A stretch of 64,000 bases of DNA from Cryobacterium sp. PH31-AA6. Lineage in GTDB: Bacteria > Actinomycetota > Actinomycetes > Actinomycetales > Microbacteriaceae. The stretch is taken from contig NZ_JASISS010000002.1 of assembly GCF_030063195.1 (NCBI RefSeq), positions 268,245-332,244 on the forward strand, read 5' to 3'. The notes under the pieces are model-generated. The model did not search any database. It saw only the letters and a program-made list of their open reading frames with translations, and was not told where the DNA came from. This document shows positions 30,949 to 44,742 of this stretch, piece after piece (positions within the stretch are counted from its first letter, which is position 1; each line of letters starts with the position of its first letter). Both the position numbers and the translations under genes were made by a program.

Positions 30949-32398
30949 TCAGATTGCGAAGGCATGGTCGGTCGGTTTGACCGGAGCGGGCAGTAACGTC
31001 TCACCTTCGAGGTAACGATCGACGGCGGCTGCCGCAGCCCGGCCTTCGGCGATCGCCCATACGATGAGCGACTGGCCGCGACCGGCGTCGCCGGCAACGA
31101 ACACGCCTTCGTGACTGGTCTGGTAGTTGCCGTCACGTTCGACATTACTCCGCTCGTCGACCGGCAAGTGCAGCTGGGCGGTGAGGTCGCGGGTTTCCGG
31201 GCCGGTGAATCCGAGCGAGAGAAGCACCAGATCGGCGGGAATCTCCCGTTCGGTACCCGCCTTGGGCACCCGGCGACCGTCGAGGTATTCGGTCTCCGCG
31301 ACACGGATCGCGCGCACCTCGCCGGCATCGTTGGCCAGAAATTCGATCGTTGAGGCCAGGTACTCGCGGGTTCCGCCCTCTTCGTGGGCGCTCGACACCT
31401 CGAACAGGGTCGGCGAGAGCGGCCACGGCTGGTGGTCGGGGCGGCTCTCGCCCGGCTGCTTCCCGATCGCGAGGTTGGTGACGGATGCCGCCAGCTGACG
31501 GTGCGCCGTGCCGATGCAGTCCGCCCCGGTGTCCCCGCCGCCGAGCACGACAACGTGCTTGCCTTCCGCGGTGATCTGCTGGTCGACGGTGTCGCCGGCC
31601 CCCACCTTGTTCTGCTGGACCAGGTACTCCATCGCGAAGTGAACGCCGGGCAGGTCGCGTCCGGGGATCGGGAGGTCGCGGGGAACCATGGCGCCGGTGG
31701 CGACGATCACGGCGTCGTAGCGGGCACGCAGGTCGTCCCAGGCGATGTCGACGCCGATGGTGACGCCGGCACGGAACCGGGTACCCTCCGCGGTCATCTG
31801 GGCCAGACGCGACTCGAGGTGCTTCTTCTCCATCTTGAAGTCGGGAATGCCGTAGCGGAGCAGTCCGCCGATCCGGTCGTCACGCTCGAAGACCGCGACG
31901 GTGTGCCCGGCGCGGGTGAGTTGCTGCGCGGCCGCGAGGCCGGCCGGGCCGGAGCCGACGACGGCGACGGTCTTGCCGGTGAGGCGCCCGGGCGGCTGGG
32001 GCTGCACCCAACCGTTGGCGAAGGCCTGGTCGATGATCGATACCTCGACCTGCTTGATCGTGACCGCGGGCTGGCTGATCGCGAGCACGCAGGACGACTC
32101 GCACGGTGCCGGGCAGAGTCGGCCGGTGAACTCCGGGAAGTTGTTCGTCGAGTGCAGGCGTTCGATCGCCTGCCGGCCCTCGTCCCGCCAGGTGAGGTCG
32201 TTCCACTCGGGGATCAGGTTGCCGAGGGGGCAGCCCTGGTGGCAGAACGGCACGCCGCAGTCCATACAACGGCCGGCCTGGCGTTTCAGCTGTGCCGCGT
32301 CACCCTGCTCGTAGACCTCTTTCCAATCCATCAGTCGAACGGAGACCGGACGACGGGCGGGCGTTTCACGCTCCGTGGTCTTGAGGAAGCCCTTCGGA

Positions 32399-32406
<8 letters not shown>
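30949..32406 (-). CDS. gltD: Glutamate synthase (NADPH), small subunit
   Basis: FAD- and iron-sulfur-containing electron-transfer subunit; passes electrons from NADPH to GltB for conversion of glutamine and 2-oxoglutarate to two glutamates. The start at 32406 (MADPKGFLKTTERE) overlaps the gltB stop by 8 bases and gives 485 residues; an earlier start would add 22 unrelated residues. N-terminal cysteines RCMDCGVPFCHQGCPLGN and LCPAPCESSC bind 4Fe-4S clusters; VAVVGSGPAGLAAAQQL binds FAD and VVVLGGGDTGADC binds NADPH. Coupled to gltB. Confidence 0.97.
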
Positions 32407-36976
<4,570 letters not shown>

Positions 36977-37060
36977 GGGACCGTCCTCAGGGTTTGACTG
37001 GCAAGTGGGGACGACGCTGGCCCGCTGAACGTGATCGTGTGCGCGGCGGCCCGTGATTCA

Positions 37061-37086
37061 GGGAGACAAGCCGTACCGGGTCTCCC
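37061..37086 (-). terminator. Hairpin after lgt
   Basis: GGGAGAC (37061-37067) pairs with GTCTCCC (37080-37086), 12-base loop, 5 bases past the lgt stop on the minus strand. Confidence 0.5.
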
Positions 37087-37091
37087 CGGGG

Positions 37092-38069
37092 CTAGAGGCG
37101 CGAGTTGCTGGTGCTTGTGGCTGCAACGTCGCCTGACCCGGTGGGCCCGACGGCATCGTCACCGTGGTCCTCTGTTTCCGAATCAAACTCTTCAGATTCT
37201 ACCTCAGCATCCGGTCCCTTCCACTCGCGGCCGGGCTGATAGGCGGTGACTTCGATTCCGGTGTGGCGTCGGCTCTGCACGATGAGGATCACCAGGCCGA
37301 TCAGAATTGCCGCGTAGGCCGCCCAGACGTTGGTGCGGATGCCGAAGTAGATTTCGCTCGGATCGACCCGGATCGACTCGAAGAAGCTGCGTCCCAGGCC
37401 GTACCAGATCAGGTAGACGCCGAAGGCCTTGCCCCAGCGCAGGGTGAGCTTGCGTTCGATCAGGAGGATCACGACGACGCCGATCACATTCCAGATCATC
37501 TCGTAGAGGAAGGTGGGGTGGAACAGGGTGCCCACCGGGAGACCGACCGGGTACGCCGGGTTGGACGTTTCGATCTGGAGGCCCCAGGGCAGCGTGGTCG
37601 GCAGGCCGAAGAGCTCGTTGTTGAACCAGTTGCCGAGGCGTCCCATCGCCTGGGCGATGAGCATGCCGGGAGCCAGGGCGTCCGCGAAGGACCAGAATCG
37701 GATGCCGGACATCCGGCAGCCGATGTACGCGCCGACGGCGCCGCCGAGCAGTGCCCCGAAGATGGCGTTGCCGCCCTCCCAGATGTACAGGGTGCGGAGC
37801 AGGTCGGCGCCCGGGTAGAAGTAGTCACCCGGGTGGGTGAGCACGTGGTAGATCCGCGCCCCGACGATGCCGAGCGGGACGGCCCAGAGGATGATGTCGA
37901 GGACCACACCGGGTTCGCCGCCGCGGCTGGTCAGCCGGCGGGAGGTGAGCACGGTCGCGGCGATGATGCCGGCCAGGATGCAGAGGGCGTAGGCGTGGAT
38001 CCGGAACGGACCGAGGTCGAAGGAGCTCCACTCCGGGCCGGGGCTCGGGATGCTCAGCAGAAAAGACAC
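37092..38069 (-). CDS. lgt: Prolipoprotein diacylglyceryl transferase
   Basis: Membrane enzyme that attaches diacylglycerol to the lipobox cysteine of prolipoproteins. The 325-residue protein has about seven hydrophobic segments, HAYAL near residue 25, and the Lgt signature GRLGNWFNNELFG at 143-155. The C-terminal tail (about 280-325) is hydrophilic and acidic and not part of the enzyme core. The start is GTG at 38069 with AAAGG 11 bases upstream. It follows trpA as in M. tuberculosis (trpA-lgt), although the reactions are unrelated. A likely substrate is the lipoprotein at 18.5 kb. Confidence 0.97.
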   Translation of the reverse strand: MSFLLSIPSPGPEWSSFDLGPFRIHAYALCILAGIIAATVLTSRRLTSRGGEPGVVLDIILWAVPLGIVGARIYHVLTHPGDYFYPGADLLRTLYIWEGGNAIFGALLGGAVGAYIGCRMSGIRFWSFADALAPGMLIAQAMGRLGNWFNNELFGLPTTLPWGLQIETSNPAYPVGLPVGTLFHPTFLYEMIWNVIGVVVILLIERKLTLRWGKAFGVYLIWYGLGRSFFESIRVDPSEIYFGIRTNVWAAYAAILIGLVILIVQSRRHTGIEVTAYQPGREWKGPDAEVESEEFDSETEDHGDDAVGPTGSGDVAATSTSNSRL

Positions 38070-38138
38070 CTGGTATTACCTTTCATCGTGACGAGGTCAC
38101 TCCGGGGTGGTCGACGAACGGGGCCGGCCGAAAACTCT

Positions 38139-38161
38139 CGAGGGGTCGATCGACCGCCTCG
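38139..38161 (-). terminator. Palindromic hairpin between trpA and lgt
   Basis: CGAGG plus the palindrome GGTCGATCGACC plus GCCTCG (38139-38161) folds into an 11-bp stem with one bulged G, 12 bases after the trpA stop. It may attenuate read-through from the trp genes into lgt. Confidence 0.4.
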
Positions 38162-38172
38162 GTCAACATACC

Positions 38173-38985
38173 TCAGACTCCAGCGGGGCGGATGTCCCTG
38201 GCGCCGGCCGCGAGGTCTCGGGCGAGTGCGGTCAGGGCGGGGACTCCCCCGTCGGCCAGCGCCTTCACCAGCGCCGAGCCGACGATGGCCCCGTCGGCGT
38301 AGCCGAGAATTTCCCGCACCTGGCTGGGCGTGGAGATACCGAGGCCGACGCAGGCGCTCGTGGAGCCGACCGCGCGCAGCCGGTCGATGAGAATCCGGGC
38401 GGCGGAGTCGACATCGCCTCTGGCGCCGGTGATCCCCATGGTGGAGACGGCGTAGACGAAGCCGCGGCTCGCCTGCACGGCCTGTTCCAGCCGGGCGTCG
38501 GACGACGAAGGCGCGGCGAGGAAGACCCGGTCCAGGCCGTTCCGGTCGCTGGCTGCCAGCCAGTCGGCCGCGTCGTCGGGAATCAGGTCGGGGGTGATCA
38601 ATCCCGCGCCGCCCGCGGCCTGGAGGTCGTCGGAGAAACGATCGACGCCGTACTGCAGGATCGGATTCCAGTACGTCATCACCAGCACGGGGGCGTCCAC
38701 CTGGGCCGTGATCGCGGCAACGGCCTCGATGCCGTGCCGCAGACGGAAGCCGCCCGCCAGGGCCTGCTGGGTGGCCGCCTGGATGACCGGGCCGTCCATC
38801 ACCGGGTCGGAATAGGGCAGGCCGAGCTCGAGGATGTCGACACCGCCCGCGACGAGGGCGACGGCGGCGTCGATACTCTCGGACAGGGTCGGGAAGCCGA
38901 CCGGGAGGTAGCCGATCAGGGCGCCGCTCCCCTGTTGCCGCCGGAGGGCGATCGTCGATTCGACCGTGCTTGGAGTCGTCGTCAT
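38173..38985 (-). CDS. trpA: Tryptophan synthase, alpha chain
   Basis: Cleaves indole-3-glycerol phosphate to indole and glyceraldehyde 3-phosphate inside the alpha2-beta2 complex. The 270-residue TIM barrel has the catalytic Glu53 and Asp60 in [35 protein letters not shown] and [31 protein letters not shown]. The ATG overlaps the trpB stop by four bases. Last trp gene of the cluster. Confidence 0.98.
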   Translation of the reverse strand: MTTTPSTVESTIALRRQQGSGALIGYLPVGFPTLSESIDAAVALVAGGVDILELGLPYSDPVMDGPVIQAATQQALAGGFRLRHGIEAVAAITAQVDAPVLVMTYWNPILQYGVDRFSDDLQAAGGAGLITPDLIPDDAADWLAASDRNGLDRVFLAAPSSSDARLEQAVQASRGFVYAVSTMGITGARGDVDSAARILIDRLRAVGSTSACVGLGISTPSQVREILGYADGAIVGSALVKALADGGVPALTALARDLAAGARDIRPAGV

Positions 38986-40193
38986 AGCTGTGCAGCGCCC
39001 TCGTCGAGCAGGTCGAAGTATCGGCCCGCGGTTTCCATGTCCTTGTCGCCGCGTCCGGACAGGTTCACCAGGATGGTGGCGTCCGGACCGAGCCGCTTGC
39101 CGAGGTCGAGGGTGCCGGCGAGGGCGTGCGCTGACTCGATTGCCGGGATGATGCCCTCGGTGCGGCTGAGCAGTCGGAGTGCGCTCATCGCCTCGGCGTC
39201 CGTGACCGGCAGGTAGGTCGCCCGGCCGATGCTGGCCAGCCAGGAATGTTCGGGGCCGACGCCCGGATAGTCCAGGCCGGCGGAGATCGAGTGCGACTCG
39301 ACGGTCTGGCCGTCCTCGTCCTGGAGCAGGAAGCTGCGGGCACCGTGCAGGATGCCGGGACGTCCCTTGGTGATCGTCGCGGCGTGGCGGAGCGTCTCCG
39401 CGCCTTCGCCGCCCGCCTCATAGCCGTAGAGGGCGACGTCCGCGTCGTCGAGGAACGCGTGGAAGATCCCCATCGCGTTGGAGCCGCCGCCGACGCAGGC
39501 CGTGACGGCGTCGGGGAGGCGCCCGGTCAGGTCGAGGACCTGCTGGCGGGCCTCTTCGCCGATGATCTTCTGGAAATCGCGCACCATGGCCGGGAACGGG
39601 TGCGGGCCCGCGACCGTGCCGAAAATGTAGTTGGTGTTCTCGACGTTGGTGACCCAGTCGCGCATGGCGTCGTTGATCGCGTCTTTGAGCGTGCGGGAGC
39701 CGGTTGTGACCGGCACGACCTCGGCGCCGAGAAGGCGCATCCTGGCCACGTTGAGGGCCTGGCGCTCGGTGTCGACCTCACCCATGTAGACGACGCAGTC
39801 CAGGCCGAACAGTGCGGCGGCGGTCGCCGTGGCCACGCCGTGCTGGCCGGCACCGGTTTCGGCGATCACCCGGGTCTTGCCGATGCGCTTGGTGAGCAGG
39901 GCCTGGCCGAGCACGTTGTTGATCTTGTGCGACCCGGTGTGGTTGAGGTCCTCGCGCTTCAGGATGATCCGGGCACCTCCGGCGTGCGCGGCGAACCGGG
40001 GCACCTCGGTGATGATCGACGGGCGCCCCGTGTAGGTGCGGTGCAGTTCCATCAGTTCGGCCGCGAAGGCCGGGTCCGACCGGGCGAGGGCGTATTCGTC
40101 GGTGAGTTCGTCGAGTGCCGCGATCAGGGACTCCGGAACGAAACGTCCGCCGAAATCGCCGAAGTACGGGCCTGCTTCTGATTTGAGTGACAT
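38982..40193 (-). CDS. trpB: Tryptophan synthase, beta chain
   Basis: PLP enzyme joining indole and serine to tryptophan. The 403-residue protein has the PLP lysine Lys90 in [14 protein letters not shown], the phosphate-binding GGGSNAMG, and [25 protein letters not shown]. It begins two bases after the trpC stop and overlaps trpA, so trpC-trpB-trpA are one transcript. Confidence 0.98.
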   Translation of the reverse strand: MSLKSEAGPYFGDFGGRFVPESLIAALDELTDEYALARSDPAFAAELMELHRTYTGRPSIITEVPRFAAHAGGARIILKREDLNHTGSHKINNVLGQALLTKRIGKTRVIAETGAGQHGVATATAAALFGLDCVVYMGEVDTERQALNVARMRLLGAEVVPVTTGSRTLKDAINDAMRDWVTNVENTNYIFGTVAGPHPFPAMVRDFQKIIGEEARQQVLDLTGRLPDAVTACVGGGSNAMGIFHAFLDDADVALYGYEAGGEGAETLRHAATITKGRPGILHGARSFLLQDEDGQTVESHSISAGLDYPGVGPEHSWLASIGRATYLPVTDAEAMSALRLLSRTEGIIPAIESAHALAGTLDLGKRLGPDATILVNLSGRGDKDMETAGRYFDLLDEGAAQL

Positions 40194-40195
40194 GT

Positions 40196-40966
40196 CTAAA
40201 CCGCCAGGAATTCGGTGAGGGTGCGAATGGGGTCGCTCGTGACGAGGGCCTCGCCGACGAGGACGACGTCGGCTCCCGCGGAACGGTAGTGTGCGACATC
40301 CGCCGCCGTCTTGACGGCGGATTCGGCGACCCGGATGACGCCGGAGGGGATCCGGTCGGCCAGCCGGCCGAACAGGTCCTGGTCCAGGTCGAAGGTGGAG
40401 AGGTCACGAGCGTTCACTCCGACGAGGCCGGCGCCGAGATCGACGGCGCGGTCGACCTCGTCAGCGCTGTGCGTTTCGACGAGGGCGGTCATTCCCAGCT
40501 CACGCACGAGGTCGTGCAGGGAAACGAGGGTGGCCTGGTCGAGGGCCGCGACGATGAGCAGCACCAGGTCGGCTCCCGCCGCGCGGGCCTCGAACACCTG
40601 GTACGGGTCACCGATGAAGTCCTTGCGGAGCACCGGCACCGACACGGCCGCACGCACCTGATCGAGGTCGGCCAGCGAGCCGAGGAAGCGACGTCCCTCG
40701 GTCAGCACGCTGATCGCGCTGGCGCCGCCGAACTCGTACGACACGGCCAGGGCGGCCGGATCGCGGATCTCGGCGAGCGTGCCTCGGGACGGGCTCGCCC
40801 GTTTCACCTCGGCGATGATCTTCACGCGCTCGGCCGGCGCGAGCGCCGCCAGGGCGTCGATGGCAGGCTCGCGTGCGAGGGCGGCCGTCTCGACAATGGA
40901 GTACGGGCGATCCTTGCGGCGCAGGTCCGCGTCGGCGATCGCTCCGGCTAGCAGCTCGGAAAGCAC
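40196..40966 (-). CDS. trpC: Indole-3-glycerol-phosphate synthase
   Basis: Closes the indole ring of tryptophan from CdRP. The 256-residue barrel shows [26 protein letters not shown] (catalytic Lys in KRASPS), [39 protein letters not shown] and [30 protein letters not shown]. The start is GTG at 40966, four bases after the stop of the small membrane protein gene; GAAGG lies about 10 bases upstream. No separate trpF (PRA isomerase) is present. In actinobacteria that step is done by the bifunctional PriA/HisA isomerase, not encoded in this window. Confidence 0.97.
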   Translation of the reverse strand: MLSELLAGAIADADLRRKDRPYSIVETAALAREPAIDALAALAPAERVKIIAEVKRASPSRGTLAEIRDPAALAVSYEFGGASAISVLTEGRRFLGSLADLDQVRAAVSVPVLRKDFIGDPYQVFEARAAGADLVLLIVAALDQATLVSLHDLVRELGMTALVETHSADEVDRAVDLGAGLVGVNARDLSTFDLDQDLFGRLADRIPSGVIRVAESAVKTAADVAHYRSAGADVVLVGEALVTSDPIRTLTEFLAV

Positions 40967-40970
40967 TCGA

Positions 40971-41201
40971 CTAGTGGCCTTCGTGAGCGGACTTGGCGTC
41001 GGCTACGCCATAGCCGATCTTGGAGAGTACCCAGCCGACGACGAGACCGACGACGAGCAGCGCCGCGGAGGCCCACACGAGCCAGGCCATGGATAGGAAG
41101 AATGCCACCGTGCCGATGGTGAAGGCCACCAGCATTATGGTGACGGCGGTCCAGGCCGCAATGGAATGGCCTTCGCCAGGGTCGACCGACTCGAAGCTCA
41201 T
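40971..41201 (-). CDS. HGxxPAAW family small membrane protein
   Basis: 76-residue protein with two membrane helices (AAWTAVTIMLVAFTIGTVAFFL and LVWASAALLVVGLVVGWVLSKIGYG) and an N-terminal GHSIAAW, which matches the HGxxPAAW family motif except that Ile replaces Pro. Function unknown; the family is found in actinobacterial trp clusters. The ATG at 41201 has AAAAGGAG upstream, which decides the start against a longer reading from 41234. It sits between the Trp-associated membrane protein and trpC. It ends in a His-rich tail HEGH. Confidence 0.9.
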   Translation of the reverse strand: MSFESVDPGEGHSIAAWTAVTIMLVAFTIGTVAFFLSMAWLVWASAALLVVGLVVGWVLSKIGYGVADAKSAHEGH

Positions 41202-41261
41202 GGATCTCCTTTTGTGCGTTGACGTGCGGATCAAGTCTAGCGGCCTGACGGTGGCCGGTCT

Positions 41262-41945
41262 TCAGCGACGAGCGGTGGGATCTTCCCCGCGGGTGAGGCC
41301 GTCCCAGGTGTCGACGGCGTCGCTGGACGGGTCGGCCGACGGCTCGCCGGAGGTGTCGACGGCGTCACTGGACGGGTCGACCGACGGCTCGCCGGAGGTG
41401 CCGATCGGGGTGGCCGCGGAATCCGCGCTTTCAAAGCGAACGGCCTGGTATCTCGAGCCGTTCCCCGGCCAGCGTCGGGCGGTGAGAAGGATGAGCACAC
41501 CGGCCGCGGCCATCGCCACGCCGGCGAGGAGGGCCAGGTACGGCCAGGGCGTGGAGACGGTTGCGACGACCCCGTCGGTGACGGACTCCCGGCCGGAGAT
41601 GCCCGTCGCGGCGGTGACCAGGGCGGCGCTGGCCCCGGCCGGGTCGCCGAGGGCGAGCGCGCTGGAGAGGGCGACCGAGAAACCGAGCAGAATCTCGAGC
41701 AGCCCGAGGACGACCCGGATGACCGGCCCGGCGATGCTCAGCGCGCCGGCCAGGGCGATCCCGGCCAGGGCCAGGGCGGTCAGGCCGGGGGCCGCGGTCG
41801 ACCCGCTGACCTCGAGGCTCTTCGGTGTCGTCCCCGACTGCAGCACATCGGCACTGATCCAGGCCTGGGTCCACGCCAACAGGGCCAGCGCACTCGCGGC
41901 GAGCACGAGCAGGATCACGGCCAGTTTGAGACGGCGGCCGGTCAC
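41262..41945 (-). CDS. Trp biosynthesis-associated membrane protein
   Basis: 227-residue integral membrane protein of the family found between trpE and trpC in actinobacteria (M. tuberculosis Rv1610). It has four hydrophobic segments (about 7-30, 54-75, 80-105 and 133-155) and a hydrophilic C-terminal tail. The tail contains two copies of a 15-residue unit (TSGEPSxDPSSDAVD) encoded by a 45-bp DNA repeat. The start is GTG at 41945, directly after the trpE stop TAA. Biochemical function is unknown; its location suggests a role in tryptophan or anthranilate handling (inference). Confidence 0.88.
   Translation of the reverse strand: MTGRRLKLAVILLVLAASALALLAWTQAWISADVLQSGTTPKSLEVSGSTAAPGLTALALAGIALAGALSIAGPVIRVVLGLLEILLGFSVALSSALALGDPAGASAALVTAATGISGRESVTDGVVATVSTPWPYLALLAGVAMAAAGVLILLTARRWPGNGSRYQAVRFESADSAATPIGTSGEPSVDPSSDAVDTSGEPSADPSSDAVDTWDGLTRGEDPTARR
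41308..41397. repeat. 45-bp tandem repeat, two units
   Basis: Units 41308-41352 and 41353-41397 differ at only a few bases and encode two TSGEPSxDPSSDAVD segments in the tail of the Trp-associated membrane protein. In-frame, so length changes are tolerated. Confidence 0.9.
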
Positions 41946-43484
41946 TTAGCGCACACGTTTCAGCGCGTTGGCGACGGCGACGGCGCGCAACGGGGCGGCC
42001 GCCTTGTTCTGCGACTCCTGGTATTCGGATGCCGGGTCGGAGTCGGCGACGAGTCCGCCCCCCGACTGCACCCTGGCGACGCCGTTCATGATGGTGGCCG
42101 TGCGGATCGCGATGGCGAGGTCGGCGTCACCGGCGAAGCCGAAGTAGCCGACCACTCCCCCGTACACGCCGCGCTGGGCCGGTTCCAGTTCGTCGATGAT
42201 CGACAGCGCGCTCGGCTTCGGCGCCCCGGAGAGGGTGCCGGCGGGGAACGTGGCCCGGAAGACATCGATGGCGGTCCTGCCGGGCAGGAGGTTGCCCTCC
42301 ACCGACGAGACGAGGTGCATGATGTGGCTGAACCGTTCGATCCGCATGAATTCGGTGACCTCCACCGACCCTGCCGCGCAGACCTTGAGCAGATCGTTCC
42401 GGGCGAGGTCGACGAGCATCAGGTGCTCCGCACGTTCCTTGGGGTCGCCGGCGAGTTCCGTCTCGAAGTCCGCGTCGGTCTCCGGGGTGGTGCCGCGGGG
42501 CTTTGACCCGGCGATGGGGTGGGTGAAGACGCGGTCCTGCTGCACCTTGACGAGGGCCTCCGGAGAGGACCCGACGATCCAATACGGTTCACCCGACGTG
42601 GATTCGAGGCTGAGCAGATACATGTACGGGCTCGGGTTGAGGCTGCGGAGCACCCGGTAGACGTCGATCGGGTCCGCGGTGCAGACCTGGTCGAAACGCT
42701 GGGAGATGACGACCTGGAAGATGTCGCCGTCCACGATCCGTTGCTTGGCGATTTCCACCGAGGCGAGGAAGTCGTCGCGAGTCGTGCGCATGTCCGGGTC
42801 CGGCGCGGTCGACAGGTTGACCTCGGCGAGCCAGGCCTCCGACGGTGCGGCGAGTCGCGCCTGCAGGGAGTCGAGCCGGGCCTGGGCGCTCGCCCAGAGG
42901 TCGTCGGCGCTGTCCGTCCCGTCGTTGAGCACGTTGGCGATGAGTTGCACGGTGCCGTATTTGTGGTCGATCGCGACCAGGTCGGCAACGAAACTGAAGG
43001 CCTGGCCGGGCACGTCGTAGTCCGCGGGCGGCCGGTTTGGGAGACGCTCGATCTGGCGGATGGCCTCCCAACCGATGAAGCCGACCAGGCCGCCGGTGAG
43101 CGGCGGGTGCCCGGGCAGGCACGGCGTCTGCCAGCGTTCGAACAGGGAGGAGATGGCCGCGAGCGGGCCGAGGGCCGCGCCGTCGCCGAGGGCTCGATCG
43201 GCGTCGACGCCGTAGTCGATCCAGCGGGTGTCGTCGCCCTGCTGGGTCAGCACACCGAAGGAAGAGACTCCGACGAAGGAGAAGCGAGACCAGATCCCGC
43301 CCTGTTCGGCCGATTCGAGGAGGAAGCTGCCCGGAGTACCCGCGGCGAGCTTGCGGTAGATGCCGACCGGGGTTTCCCCGTCGGCGAAGAGTTCGCGAAT
43401 GACCGGGATGACGCGGTGCCGGGCGCCGAGCTCCGCGAACTGCTCCGCGGTGGTCGTCCCTGCTGTGGTCTCGTCGACGGCCAC
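41946..43484 (-). CDS. trpE: Anthranilate synthase component I
   Basis: Converts chorismate to anthranilate with ammonia from the TrpG subunit (not in the window). From the GTG at 43484 the product is 512 residues, the normal size. It has the tryptophan feedback motif LLES (55-58), PIAGSKPRGTTPETDADFETELAGDPKERAEHLMLVDLARND, GTLSGAPKPSALSIIDELEP and the C-terminal GGGLVADSDPASEYQESQNKA. CTG at 43490, overlapping the hisI stop as CTGA, is a possible alternative start; no good Shine-Dalgarno is visible for either, so coupling to hisI translation is likely. Confidence 0.95.
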   Translation of the reverse strand: MAVDETTAGTTTAEQFAELGARHRVIPVIRELFADGETPVGIYRKLAAGTPGSFLLESAEQGGIWSRFSFVGVSSFGVLTQQGDDTRWIDYGVDADRALGDGAALGPLAAISSLFERWQTPCLPGHPPLTGGLVGFIGWEAIRQIERLPNRPPADYDVPGQAFSFVADLVAIDHKYGTVQLIANVLNDGTDSADDLWASAQARLDSLQARLAAPSEAWLAEVNLSTAPDPDMRTTRDDFLASVEIAKQRIVDGDIFQVVISQRFDQVCTADPIDVYRVLRSLNPSPYMYLLSLESTSGEPYWIVGSSPEALVKVQQDRVFTHPIAGSKPRGTTPETDADFETELAGDPKERAEHLMLVDLARNDLLKVCAAGSVEVTEFMRIERFSHIMHLVSSVEGNLLPGRTAIDVFRATFPAGTLSGAPKPSALSIIDELEPAQRGVYGGVVGYFGFAGDADLAIAIRTATIMNGVARVQSGGGLVADSDPASEYQESQNKAAAPLRAVAVANALKRVR

Positions 43485-43486
43485 GG

Positions 43487-43882
43487 TCAGATCGCCGACT
43501 CGGCGGACGCGGCCGGGCGGGTGCCGGTGGCGACGTCGATGTCCCGGCCGTCGAAGCACGTTGGCGTGCCGGTGTGGCAGGCGGCGCCGACCTGGTCGAC
43601 CCGCACGAGGAGGGTGTCCGCGTCGCAGTCCAGCGCGGCCGACTTGACATACTGGCCGTGCCCGGAGGTGTCGCCCTTGCGCCAGTATTCCTGGCGGCTG
43701 CGCGACCAGAAGGTGACGCGCCCCTCGGTGAGGGTGCGGCGGAGAGCCTCTCGGTCCATCCAACCGAGCATCAGTACCTGGCCGGTGTCCCACTGCTGGA
43801 TGACCGCCGGCAGGAGCCCGTCGGAGTTGAATACGGCCAGGGCGAGCCCGGCGTCGACGGTTGACAGTGCCTGATCGTTCAT
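43487..43882 (-). CDS. hisI: Phosphoribosyl-AMP cyclohydrolase
   Basis: Opens the purine ring of PR-AMP in histidine synthesis. From ATG at 43882 (AGAGGG upstream) it has 131 residues with metal-binding DCDAD (Asp85, 87, 89) and zinc cysteines Cys102 and Cys109 in [14 protein letters not shown]. An alternative ATG at 43945 overlaps the hisF stop as TGATG and would add 21 low-complexity residues ([15 protein letters not shown]); it could matter for coupling, but the extension is outside the family pattern. The pyrophosphohydrolase step is on the separate hisE gene 1.8 kb upstream. Confidence 0.95.
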   Translation of the reverse strand: MNDQALSTVDAGLALAVFNSDGLLPAVIQQWDTGQVLMLGWMDREALRRTLTEGRVTFWSRSRQEYWRKGDTSGHGQYVKSAALDCDADTLLVRVDQVGAACHTGTPTCFDGRDIDVATGTRPAASAESAI

Positions 43883-43944
43883 GGTGGCGCCCTCTCGTTC
43901 GGGGTTCGTCTCTCGCTCGGGGCTTGACGGTCTCTCTGGCCGCA

Positions 43945-44706
43945 TCAGCGCACCGGCATCCCGGCGGCGCGAAGTTCGTTCTTCACGTCGCCGACGGTCA
44001 GTGTGCGGTTGTGGAAGACGGATGCGGCGAGCACCGCGTCGGCGCCGGCCGCGATGGCCGGCGGAAAGTCTTCGACCCGTCCGGCACCACCGGAAGCGAT
44101 CACCGGAACCCGGCTGAGCTCGCGCATGATTGCGATGAGTTCGAGGTCGAAGCCGGCCTTCGTGCCGTCGGCGTCGATGGAGTTGACGAGGAGTTCACCC
44201 ACGCCCAGCTCGATCGCCGTGTGCGCCCAGGCCACGGCGTCCAGGTCGGTCTCCGTGCGTCCGCCGTGTGTGGTGACGACGAACCCTGACTCGGTGCGGC
44301 CGCTCCGTTTCACGTCGAGGGACAGCACGAGCACCTGGGAGCCGAACCGATCGGCGATTTCACCGATCAGCGCCGGGCGGGCGATGGCGGCGCTGTTGAC
44401 GCCGACCTTGTCCGCGCCGCTGGCCTGCAGCCGGGAGACATCCTCGACGCTGCGAATGCCGCCGCCGACGGTGAGCGGGATGAACACCTGTTCCGCGGTG
44501 GCGCGCACAACGTCGTAGGTCGTCGACCGGTTGTCGACCGTCGCGGTCACGTCGAGGAAGGTGAGTTCGTCGGCACCCTGCTCGTAGTACCGGCGGGCGA
44601 GCTCGACCGGGTCGCCCGCATCACGCAGGTTCAGGAAGTTCACGCCCTTCACCACACGCCCGTTGGCCACGTCGAGGCAGGGAATCACCCGCACAGCAAG
44701 ACTCAC
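43945..44706 (-). CDS. hisF: Imidazole glycerol phosphate synthase, cyclase subunit
   Basis: Closes the imidazole ring using ammonia from HisH, which is not in the window. The 253-residue barrel has catalytic Asp12 in [63 protein letters not shown] and the second catalytic Asp in VLSLDVKR. The GTG at 44706 has GGAGGAAATC upstream, the best Shine-Dalgarno of the his genes, which decides it over an ATG six codons earlier. Confidence 0.97.
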   Translation of the reverse strand: MSLAVRVIPCLDVANGRVVKGVNFLNLRDAGDPVELARRYYEQGADELTFLDVTATVDNRSTTYDVVRATAEQVFIPLTVGGGIRSVEDVSRLQASGADKVGVNSAAIARPALIGEIADRFGSQVLVLSLDVKRSGRTESGFVVTTHGGRTETDLDAVAWAHTAIELGVGELLVNSIDADGTKAGFDLELIAIMRELSRVPVIASGGAGRVEDFPPAIAAGADAVLAASVFHNRTLTVGDVKNELRAAGMPVR

Positions 44707-44742
44707 GATTTCCTCCGAGACCATTCTCTCCGCAAACGAGGT

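Noticed and set aside
41946..43793. A trpE frame extended to 615 residues
   Set aside because: The extension is a shadow of hisI in another frame; the normal TrpE N terminus begins at 43484.
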